From assembly GCA_003990745.1 (NCBI GenBank), contig RBNI01001124.1:1-24216 (forward strand): 24,216 nt of DNA. Direction: 5' to 3'. Each line of letters opens with the position of its first letter. The stretch's first letter is position 1. Source of the DNA: Jimgerdemannia flammicorona. Taxonomy: Eukaryota; Mucoromycota; Endogonomycetes; Endogonales; Endogonaceae. Positions 1 through 9,607 of the stretch are shown here, in pieces. The notes beneath the pieces were generated by a model that was not told the DNA's origin, did no database searches, and saw only the letters and a program-made list of their open reading frames with translations. Made by a program: the position numbers and the translations under genes.

Positions 1-3000
1 GACTGAAGAGCTGCCCACCTCCCCCCCTCCTCAGAGTCATGTGCTGGCACTCCCAATCTCCCCCCAACTACCCTCCAAAAGTTCTCCATACTCTCACACT
101 CCCCCAGCCAATATTCAGGAGTCTGTACCACCCCTCCCTCCTGCCCTACATTATGACACTCCTCACATTCAAAGACCCCACCATCCACCAGATGGCCAGT
201 CCTAAAGTTAAGCATCACATTTCGCTGCAGCATCCTCCACCATGCTACCCAGAATTTTGGTGGGAGCCACCTCGACACCACCTTGATCCAAGACCAGACG
301 CCTGCCCAGTCCCATCCCTCCCCGATCCTGGCCCCTTGCCAGGCCTCTGGCCACAGGTCCTGTCCCAGACCTCTAAGGCACTCCATGCCCTCCTCTAATC
401 GGAAGTCTTCAACCAGATTCCCTCCCAACAGAAGCCTGTCCCACCTCCACATCTCCGGCCCCCAGTCCTCATCCCCTTCAGTGCCCTGCCACCGGATCCC
501 AATGCGATGGGCCCCATCTACCACTCCCCACCAGAATCCCTTATACCGCATCCTCCGGCTACTGTCCAAGGCCACCAGGGACAGTAGATCTCCTGAACCA
601 CCCCATGGTGACACCCTCACCTCCCATAACCGCTGCATAAGCAGCACCCATTCTCCTCCTCTCAACTCACTGGCCCTCCTCAACCACCATGCCCTCAAGC
701 AGAGTAGCCTCTTGGAAAAATCCACCAGGCCAAGCCCTCCATGATCCACTGGGAGTGCAAGTACCTCCCAGCCAATCTGACTCCGACGTCCAGCCCAGAG
801 CCAAGAGCAGGCCATCTTGAGAAGCCTTTTGACCACCCACCTAGGGAAGTCCAAATGGTAGCCCAGATACCAAAGCTTTGGCATCCAATACACATTCAGA
901 ACAGTCACCCTCCCTGCCAGCGACACCCATCTACCACCCCAGCTCGTCAGTACATTCCCCCATTCTACCAACTTGCGCTCCCACCACTCCTTGGGAAGTA
1001 AAGAGCCATATACCGAGAAATAGATACCCAAGTACCGTACCACTCCTCCAGCTGGAACAATTGTTCCAATGACGTCCCCCCCTATAATTCCTTCTCCAAG
1101 GACCATTGTCTCACACTTGTGCCAGTTGAGTTTTGCTCCGGAACACCTCTCATACCACTCAACTATTTCTTTGAGCCTAGCCACATCCGCCACTGAACCC
1201 AATCCAACCACTATATCATCAGCAAAGGCCCCCACCTTCAATTGATGCCCAAGATATTCAATCCACCAACTCGATGCCGGATCCTATCCAACAACGGCTC
1301 CAAGGCAAAGGCGTACAGGATGGGTGACAACAGATCCCCCTGTGGCACTCCCCTCCCCAATGGAAAAGAGGCCCCTCTATGTCCATTAGCTAGGATCGCA
1401 GCCCTACTCCCTTCCAGTAATCTAATCAGTGACCTACACAAGCCCACTGGTACTCCAATGCGCTCCAATACCTTCTCCAGCCACACTCTCCAAACCCTAT
1501 CATAAGCCTTCTCCTGGTCCAGAAAGACCAAGCGGCCATCCACCCCTGCAGCCCTAGTATCTTCAATAACTCCATGGACCCATGCCGTACCATCTCAGAT
1601 CAGTCAGCCCCCAACAAAGCCTCTCTGCTCCTTCCCTAGCACCTGTTGGGCCACACCTTGTAGTCTCGCCACCAGGATTTTGGTGACCAGCTTGCGGTCC
1701 ATATCTAGCAGCATAATTGGTCTCCAATTCTTTCAGTCCTCCTTACGCCCTTTGTCCTTGTACAGCAGTGATACCAGCCCCAACTGCTGCCCTCCAATCC
1801 AATCTCCGGAGCTGATAACTGCATCACACATCAGCGACATCTCCTCCAGAGCCTTCTCTATGGCTGCCATATGTTTCCAAAAGTCCCAAGGCAGACCATC
1901 CTCCCCTGGTGCAGTCCCCAGTGTCATTGATGCCAGAACTCGAAGAATCTCCTCTCCCATAACTGGTTGACCAAGCTCCCCCAATCCTGCTGCAGGACTT
2001 GGGTACCACTCTTCCAGGTGCCGCTCAATGTCCTGCTCCACCTCCCCTCCTTCCTCTTCACTCCAGAGGTTACTCCAGCGAGTGCTTAACTGGCCAAGGA
2101 TCCCCTGCACACCTAGTACCATTTCTCCCTCATCATTAAGAACTCCTTCCCACCTATGTCTTGCTCCCCGCAAATGAAGGAGGCAGGACAAAAACCTCAT
2201 GGGCCGTTCTCCTTCTTCCAATCCCTGCCACCATAGCCTGGTCGCCATAGCCTGAGCCTGCATCACCTCCTTCTTCCTCAACAAATCCTGCAATTCCACC
2301 ACTTCCAGGCGAGCCCGCTTAGCCTTCCAATCCAACACCTCCTCCCCCTCCAGTACTCCAGCCCAATTCAGATGTAGCCTTTCAAGTCTCCTAGAAGCCC
2401 AACAGACTTGTCTCCTCCGCTGAGCACTCCACTCCCTCCCCACTTCCCCCCAGAATCTTTGAGCTTCGGATTTCAGTCTACGCCACCTATCTCCAATCCC
2501 CATCCCTGCTCACCTCCAATCATTAACCTTGGATCGCACCTCTACCACCCACGCATTCCACAGGTCCACTTCATCCAGCAAGGAAGAGTTCAGCCGCCAA
2601 TGCCCTGGCCCCTCCCTGCTCCCTCCAAACCTCCCACCACCTCGAATGCCCCAGTGGTCTGACCAAGGGCACCACTCTACCTCCATCGTCTACCAAACTG
2701 TATTGCCCCAACACTCAGCAGTCAGCACCCAATCAATCCTAGTTCTAAGTCCTCCCACCCAGTGAGTATATAGACATCGGTCCCCATCCTGAAGTCACAT
2801 AGCATCTACCAGAGAGCTGAGTCTTTCCACCTCTTTCCATTCTACCAATCCCCCACTCCTGCCTGTCACACCCCATCCCCCATCAGTTCGGTCCAGTCTA
2901 CTCTCCCACACCATATTAAAGTCCCCCCCCAGACAATCCACCCCAGCCTCAACCAAGAGCCCAGAATCCTGCAGATCTCCAATCCACACCACTCGGGCCC

Positions 3001-3334
3001 CTCTCTCAGCTGGGCAATAACAAGAACCAACTACAATTGAGTTCCATCCAGGTCTCTGCCACGTCCCCCACACTAATCTACTACCCCAGTGTCCAATGTC
3101 CGCAATATCCCCTTTCCCCTTTCTAACCAAGATCCCTACTTTACCCTGCCAAAATTCCTCCCCACCCCACTCTCTTGTCTATTCTAGTCCTTCTTCCTCC
3201 CCCTCACACCTTACATCTTGAAGTAAAAATAGATCCGCCTCTTGTTTCTTCAGCCAACCAAAAATCATACATCGCCTCCCAGTCCCTCTAAGCCCATTGA
3301 CATTCAGAGAAAAAATGTTGGTTGTACTATTCAT
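1..3334 (-). pseudogene. LINE copy A ORF2 (endonuclease-reverse transcriptase), broken, 3' partial
   Basis: ORF2 starts at the ATG at 3334 (MNSTTNIFSLNVNGLRG), the same start as in copy C. The APE-type endonuclease covers about 3330-2640: NVNGL, LLQDV (3210-3226), GGDFN (2915-2929), RIDWVL and SDHW (about 2650). A linker follows, then reverse transcriptase from about 1930: GEDGLPWDFW, DQEKAYDRV (motif A, about 1525-1500), GVPQGDLLSPILYA (motif B, about 1350-1310) and FADD (motif C, 1226-1215). The C-terminal CEECHNVG with a later Cys (about 165-75) is a Cys/His-type knuckle whose His reads Tyr here. Damage includes TAG near 3184, a stop after SLVDAM near 2795, TGA at 1733-1735 in place of a conserved Trp, and a frameshift near 1270 just before FADD. 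The motif set suits the L1/Tx1-like side of LINEs; the clade is not certain. Confidence 0.87.
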
Positions 3335-3368
3335 AGTGAAGTATTTGATAAAGTTAATATCTCCCCAT

Positions 3369-5254
3369 CTACAATTCCATGCTCACTTCCTCTCCAGCCA
3401 GATCCAGGTTCCTTTCAGCCATAATCTCATCTTCCACAATCTGCTGTTCATCCAGAGCCACCAATAGTTCCGCACAGTCCTCTCCATCCACCATCTCCAT
3501 CGATGCCCGATGCTCCTCGCACACCACCTGCCACTTCTCCAGTCCCTTCCGCGGCCCCCACAGATAGGCCGCCCTTTCATTAGCTATACCCAAGAGTGTC
3601 GTCTCCCTTGCCTCAGTAACCTCATATTCCTCTGCCTCCAGAAGAGCCACCATCATCTCATCTCTCAGCTTCCTCACAACCTCCTCCCCTCGCAGCACTC
3701 GCCCCCAGAATTCCTCACTGATCACCTGGAAGTTGATCTCTCCCAGTTCCTCGGCTGCCACATTTTGTAGTGCCCTCAAAAGCCACCTCTCCCCTCTAAC
3801 TACCTCTGCTGCCTGCTCCAAATCCTCCTCTCCTTCCTTCCTCTCCCCCGTTCGCACAGACTCGTCCCACCCATCCTCAGACACATCCTCCAACTCCCCC
3901 TCTCCCACCTCAGGAACACCATACTGGATTGGATTATCTTCTGCCATCGCCGTGTCCACTCCAGCCTCCTCAGGCCCCTGTCCCCCACTCTCCGTCATCT
4001 TCTCCCCTTGCTGCCCCACCTCTGCCCAGATGCTAGCACTTGCTCCGGCGCCTTCCTCTGTAGCCCCCACCCTGCGGCCCCCATCCAAGCTAGCCAACAA
4101 GTCCTTCTGCAGTTGCCTCTCCTTCGCCTTCTCCCAGAGCACCTTGTCCATTCGCACCTTCTTGCCCTCAATCACCTCTACTACCGTCCTAGCCTCATAG
4201 GCCCTCCAAGCCCTTTGCCACCTCTCCACTGCCCCAGCCAAGTCTTCTAACACCTCTAGCAGGTCCTCCTCCTCTTCCTCCGACCCCTTCACTCTCGAAA
4301 CCTTGCACTCCACCGGGCCCCACTTCAATGCCACCGGCCAGTCTCTAGCCTTCCCAGTATTCTCTATCCCAAACAACCTCAACTGGACATCCACATCTCC
4401 TGTCCTGAGCTCCATCCCTTCCCACACCCTGAATCCAATGTCGACCACTTCACCATACTCCTTCACCCCATCCTTGACCAGCCTCCTCGCCTCCTCCTTC
4501 TTCACCATTGGCAAGTCCACAATCACCAGATGGACCACCCGGGGATCCCATCGCATACACCTCATCATTGGCACTGAGATCCCTCCAACCACCCACCCTT
4601 CTCCACCGTCTCCAGCAGCGAATCCTCCTCTTCAAACCCCACCTCGACTGCCTCCAGCTTCTTCAAAAACTTAACCGAGGCCGCCCCCTTCACCTTGCTC
4701 GCTAACAGCCCCAGCACCATTTTCGCCGTCAACACCAAGCCTCGGAAGCACAGTGTGACAGCGAATTCCGATCGCGATTTCTTGAGTAATGGGACCACCA
4801 CGAGGCCCGTCAAACCATCGGCCAGGTCCCCAGATCCCGCGCTGCTCCTCTGTCCAGGTCTCCCATCAGCTGTCACATCTGGATTTTTTTCCAGATTGTC
4901 CATCACACTGCCATCAACAGTCACAGCCTCAGCCACTACTCCTCCAGCCCTACGACTCTATCCCTCCAGCGGAGAGGCCTCCTTGCTACTCGAGGAAGCA
5001 GCCGCCTTCCCCAGCTCCAGCCTGCCATCCAGTCCCGTCGCCTGCTTCCCCATCCTGACCTTATCCACAAAGGTCATCCTCCCTCCCCCCTGTAGCCTCA
5101 CGCCTCCTCTGCCACCCCCTCCAGCCCCACGGCCTCTCACCGAAGCACCCGGCATGCCAAGACCAGCACTCCAACCCCCCCCCACATGTTGCCAGTCAAA
5201 GGCACTGGGGCCCCCCAGCCCAGTACGCTCACCAGAATGCACATTGCTCGCCAT
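3369..5254 (-). pseudogene. LINE copy A ORF1 (nucleic-acid-binding protein), broken
   Basis: About 628 codons. The ATG at 5254 opens MASNVHSGERTG, followed by a Gly/Arg-rich stretch, a conserved block (LCFRGLVLTAKM and following, about 4790-4720), then a block at about 4540-4290 beginning DPRVVHLVIVDLP. The second block can be read as beta-alpha-beta-beta and resembles an RRM-like fold; that is inference. An acidic linker (SEEEEEDLLEVLEDL) and a Trp/Glu-rich C-terminal half follow, ending SMEL. No CCHC knuckle is visible, unlike many fungal Tad-type ORF1 proteins. Damage: an in-frame TAG at 4958-4960 and a one-base frame slip at about 4580 in a G-rich run, where copy C is continuous. In LINEs, ORF1 coats element RNA to form the retrotransposition particle. 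The stop is 34 nt upstream of the ORF2 ATG. Confidence 0.8.
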
Positions 5255-5340
5255 CTTGAAAGCACCAATACTTGAAGATGTCGCTGTAAGTGTTGTCAGA
5301 ATCTTGTGTTACCCAAATGGTACAGGTGAAAGATGCATTT
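5255..5340 (-). promoter_or_regulatory. 5' leader of LINE copy A
   Basis: This stretch lies between the junction with fragment B and the ORF1 ATG at 5254. Read on the minus strand it shares a core with the leaders of copies D (about 14915-14821) and C (about 11717-11663): an ACACAA-type block, then TTCTGACAAC or a close variant, then CAG or AAG. Leaders of non-LTR elements often carry an internal promoter, and conservation across three copies fits that role. The promoter function is inferred; no specific factor site was recognised. Confidence 0.5.
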
Positions 5341-5840
5341 TTTGCCCCCATTCTATCCAATACCTTTGCCAGCCAGACTCATCACACCCAGTCATAAGCC
5401 TTCTCCTGGTCCAAGAAGACTAGATGCCCATCCAGTCCACAGGCTCTAGTCCCTTCAATAACTCCATATACCCAGGCTGTACCATCTCTAATGAGTCGAC
5501 CACCCACAAATCTCCTCTGCTTAACACCTACAACCTGTTGGACTACCTTCTGTAGCCTTATGACCACCACCTTAGTCACCAACTTTCTGTCCATATCAAG
5601 CAACATTATCGGCCACCAGTTCTTCCAATCCTCTCGCCTTCCTTTGTTCTTATAAAGCAGTGTCACCAGCCCAAGATCCTGCTTCCCCACCCATCTCCCT
5701 GTCTGCAATATAGAGCCAAACAATGCTGTCAGCTCTCCCATCACACCTGGGACTCCAACCATTCACTTCCAGAAGTCCCAGGGTAGGCCATCCTCCCCAG
5801 GTGCTGTACCCGAGGCTGTCGCGGCAAGAACCTGGTGGAT
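5336..5840 (-). pseudogene. LINE fragment B: reverse transcriptase N-terminal half
   Basis: Reading from 5840 down, the translation gives HQVLAATASGTAPGEDG, DFWK, a TGA, then an open frame 5762-5382 with LYKNKGRREDWKNWWPI, DRKLVTK, RRFVGGRLIRDG and motif A as DQEKAYDWV. It stops matching after WLAKVLDRMG at about 5336, where copy A's leader begins. It covers only fingers through motif A of the reverse transcriptase. The right end abuts the poly(T) of copy C. It is better preserved than copy D, so it may not be the continuation of D. Either it is the other side of the element that C interrupted, or it is a separate 5'-truncated copy inserted at C's A-tail. Confidence 0.82.
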
Positions 5841-6187
5841 TTTTTTTTTTTTTTTTATAGTCACTTGGACTCCATTTCTTTATTAATACCCATCTATCCC
5901 ATATAAATACAGTGATCCCACCCCCTATCCAATCCCCCTAGGGGGGATACCCCACCCTACCCCTTCCCAATGAAAGACCACTTTGTCTAACACTATCACC
6001 ACTCTCCCACTACTCTGCTCACAGATCCTTACTACTAAACTGCGATGTCATCCCACCTGAGGACCCCAACCCACCCACCATCCAGTCAACAGATCCCCCA
6101 ACAGCCCCTCCCACTTAATACCTTCTCCCACAGCCCCTACCACTGCCCCTCCTCAAATACAAAATGCCAATGACCCACCAGTCCCAC
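5840..6187 (-). other. 3' UTR and poly(A) end of LINE copy C
   Basis: This is about 330 nt after the ORF2 stop. Read on the minus strand it contains a strong short inverted repeat, ATCCCCC with GGGGGAT (5932-5948), then AATAAA at 5884-5879, then a small AGTC-loop-GACT hairpin (5871-5859) directly before the poly(A) (5856-5840). LINE reverse transcriptases can recognise the 3' end of their RNA; whether these hairpins matter here is unknown. The poly(A) run shows that this is the true 3' terminus of the element. Confidence 0.7.
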
Positions 6188-9100
6188 CTATATTACTAAT
6201 ACCCACTCTATAGTAAGCCAACTATCACCCACCCCACCCACAAGCCGAGATCTCAAGGCCTCCCAGCGACCCCCCTCCCCCACCAGCCTATGCCCCACAC
6301 TCAGTCTATCTACTATTTCAGCCCAAAATTCCCCCAAAACCTCACACTCGCCAATGTTCTGGTGTCTGTACATGACCCCCAGCCCACCCAACATTGTAAC
6401 ACTCCTCACAGTCAAATTGTCCACCATCCACCAAATGCTCTGTATAGAAATTCAGCATAACATTCCTCTACAACATTCTCCACCATACCACCCAGAACTT
6501 AGGGAGAAGCCACCTCTGTACCTCTGTGCTCTAAGACCAGATACCGGCCCAATCCCACTCCTTGCCGATCCCTGCTGCCTGCCAGCCACTTGGCCAAAGA
6601 TTCTGGCCAAGCCCCTGCTGATACTCTACTCTCTCCCCAATATCAAATGTAGCAAGTGGAGCACCCCCCAGGAGCAATCTATCCCAATGCCACATAATAG
6701 GCCCCCACACCACCTCCACCTCATTGCCTTGCCAGTGCAGGCCAATTCAGTGTGCTTCATCAGCCATGCCCCACTAAAAGCCCTTAAACCACAGCTGCCA
6801 AATTCCCTTCAGCCCCACCAAAGAGAGCAGATCTCTGGAGGACCCCCAAGGGAATGTTCACATCTCCTATACCTTCTGCAGTAGAGGCACCCAATCTCCA
6901 CCCTGCAGTTCCACAGCTCTCTTCAACCACTAGGCTCGCAAGCAGTGCAGCCTCTTAGGAAAGTCCACCAGTCCAAGGCCTCCCCTGACTACCAGTCTTA
7001 CAAGAGTATCCCAAGTGAGCTGTGACCACCTCCTCACCCAAATCCAATCCCTAGCCACCTTCATTAGCTTCTTCACTACCTATGCTGGGAAGTCGAGGTG
7101 ATATGCCACATACCACAGCTTGGGGAACCAATATACATTCAGGATTGACACCCACCCTACTAGGGAGATATGGCGGCCTACCCATCCTCGAAGGGCCTCC
7201 CCCCAATGTTCACCCTGCTCTCCCATCACACTTGTGGCAAGATAGAACCATATACAGAGAGGAAGATGCCCAGATACCGCACCACCTCCCTAGTAGGGAC
7301 AATTGTTCCAATGACATCCCCACCCACTAGCCCATTCTCTAGCACTATTGTCTCACACTTATACCAGTTGAGCTTCACCCCCAAGTGAGCCTCATACTAT
7401 TTCACAGTCTCCTGAAGTGCCTTTACATCTGCCACAGACCCAAGTCCAACCACCATATCATCAGCAAAGGCCCCCACCTTCCACACTATACTATATATAG
7501 AGAGCTCTGCCATCTTCCAGTGAATCCTATCCATCAACAGCTCCAGCAAAAGGGCATAAAGAATAGGGGACAGAGGGTCCCCCTGAGGAACTCCTCTTCC
7601 CAAGAAATATGCCCTCCCATGGTGTCCATTACACGTCAGAGCTGCCTGACTGCTCTCCAGCAGACTCAACATAGAGGCCCTAAACCTTGGGGGAACCCCA
7701 ATTTGGTCCAAAACCTTGCCCAGCCACACCTGCCGTACATGGTTGTAGGCCTTCTCCTAGTCCAAAAAGACCAACCTTCCATCTAGGCCACAGGTCCAGG
7801 CCCCTTCAATGATACCATGAACCCATGTGTCTCATCTCTTATAAGTCTGCCCCCAACAAAGCCCTGCTGCTCCTCCCCCAGCACCTGTTGGGCAACTTTC
7901 TGCAGCCTTGCAACAATCACCTTAGTCACTATCTTCCTATCCATGTCCAGAAGCATGATCGGCCTCCAGTTCTTCCAGTCTTCCCTCCTCCCCTTGTCTT
8001 TGTACAATAAGGCCACCAGCCTAAGATCCTGCTCTCCAACCCACTCACCACTCTGAAGGACATGGTCACAGAGAGCAGCCATCTCACCCAAAACTCCAGG
8101 GACGTTTACCATCTTCTTCCAGAAGTCTCATGGCAATCCATCCTCCCCTGGCACCGTCCCAAGTTTAGTTGCTGCCAGGACACTCTGGATCTCCTCTCCT
8201 TGCACTGGTAAGATCAAGTCACCCAGTCCAGCTACTTGCGGCAGCCCCCACTCTTCTAGTGTATCTACAATCTCTACCTCATCAGCACCCCCTTCTCCCT
8301 CACTCCACAAGCCCTACTATCTCTCCTTCAACACCCCTAAGATTTGTTGCGTGCCATGTATCATGTCCCTATCAGCATCCAGGACTCCATCCCACTGATA
8401 TTGCACTCTCCTAGCTTTGAGAAGTCTTGATAAGTACCTAGTAGGCTGCTCACCCTCCTCAAGTCCCTGCCACTGTAGCCTAGCAGCCATTCCCTGCATA
8501 TGAGTCTCCTCCTCTTCCCTCAACACCTGTTGTAGTTCCACAATCTCCAATTTCGCCCTCTCGATCCTCCAATCCTCCACCCCAACAACAGTAAGCAAAT
8601 TCACCCAATCTATTTATAGTCTCCTCAGCCTGCTGGAAGCACACCTCATGTGTCTCCTCCTCTGCCTCCCAGCCTCTCTACCAGCTCCTCCCCAATAAAC
8701 CCTCACAGCCTCTTTCAATCACATCTAGCGGACAGCCACAGGCAAACCCTCACACCTCCAGTTAAAAACTTTTGCCTGAATGTCCTCCACCCACAATTCC
8801 CACAACCCCTTCTCAGCCAGCAGGGAGGAGTTAAGGCACCAATATCTGGGTCCATCTCCACTCCCCCCAAACTGCCCCTGCCCCAACAGTCTCCAGTAAT
8901 CAGACCATAGGCACTACTCCACTTCCAATGCCTTCCAAATATCTGAACCCCAGCACTCTGCCATCAGAATCCAGTCAATCCTTGTGCCCAAGCCATTCAC
9001 CCAATGTGTGTAGACCCTGGCATCACCCCACCTTGTTCTGCCCATATCCCCCAAGGAGCTCAATGCCTCCACCTCCTCCCATGTATCCAGACCTCCACTT

Positions 9101-9576
9101 CTACCCCTGGCACTCCTCCCTCCATCAGTCCTGTCCAGCCGCTGATCCTGAATCATATTAAAGTCCCCACCAAGTACATCAACCCCTTCCTCCAAGAGAA
9201 TACCCTCCTCCAGCAGCCCCCTAATCTATGCCATCCTCTCACCCCTAGCTGCAGGGCAGTAGCAAGAGCCCACCCTCACCAATTCCCACCCTGGCTGATA
9301 CCAATCTCCCCAGACCAAGCGATCACCCCAGCTCCTGATTCCCCCCAAGTCACCTCTACCCTTCCTCACCAAAATTGCTACCTTTCCAAACCAAGCAGTA
9401 GCCCAACCCCATTCCCTAGTCCACTCTACCCAATCATCCTCATCCTCACATTGAACATCCTGTAGTAAAAAGAGATCAGCCTCCAATCTCTTGAGCCAAG
9501 TAAAAATGTTCTTATGCTGCCCAGAGCCCCTTAACCCATTTACATTCAAGGAGAAAATGTTGGTTGTACTGTTCAT
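6188..9576 (-). pseudogene. LINE copy C ORF2 (APE endonuclease + reverse transcriptase), broken
   Basis: About 1130 codons from the ATG at 9576 (MNSTTNIFSLNVNGLRG), 31 nt after the ORF1 stop. The endonuclease runs to about 8890 with LLQDV (9453-9467), GGDFN (9157-9171), RIDWIL and SDYW, where copy A keeps SDHW. A linker precedes the reverse transcriptase at about 8200-7400: PGEDGLP, LYKDKGRREDWKNWRPI, motif A as LVFLD-stop-EKAYN (7780-7736), motif B GVPQGDPLSPILYA (about 7595-7550) and FADD (7468-7457). The C-terminal part has a Cys-x2-Cys, a TPEHW and a Cys near 6420-6350, a zinc-knuckle pattern, and ends EWVLVI. The main frame is constant from 9576 to about 7800 despite stops near 9226, 8911, 8314 and 8128; a one-base loss near 7830 and later slips follow. 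ORF2 would nick target DNA and prime reverse transcription there. Confidence 0.88.
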
Positions 9577-9607
9577 AAGGAATAATGATATATCATGGTC
9601 CCATCCT

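Larger units (their letters stand above)
1..5340 (-). mobile_element. LINE copy A, nearly full length, 3' end outside window
   Basis: This is a non-LTR retrotransposon read right to left: 5' leader at about 5340-5255, ORF1 at 5254-3369, ORF2 from 3334 to beyond position 1. Comparison with copy C puts its 3' end about 400 bp outside the window, since only the last ~20 ORF2 codons and the 3' UTR are missing. It is the least decayed copy: it still has many CpG dinucleotides (for example around 4766-4781 and 3545-3555) and long open stretches. It nevertheless has stops and frameshifts in both ORFs. Its 5' end abuts reverse-transcriptase fragment B at about 5336-5345, so A probably inserted into B. 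The exact 5' boundary is uncertain by roughly 10 bp. Confidence 0.88.

Noticed and set aside
39..744. Two overlapping plus-strand Pro/His-rich open frames
   Set aside because: They are antisense to the C-terminal part of LINE A ORF2, in two competing frames with no conserved motif.
3733..4200. 155-codon plus-strand Ser/Pro-rich open frame
   Set aside because: It is a complement shadow of the acidic linker of LINE A ORF1, where Glu/Gly codons read as Ser/Pro on the other strand.
4695..5423. 242-codon plus-strand open frame, Pro/Ser-rich
   Set aside because: It lies antisense to LINE A ORF1 and its leader. The G-rich sense strand removes stop codons from the C-rich complement, and the translation has no domain-like order.
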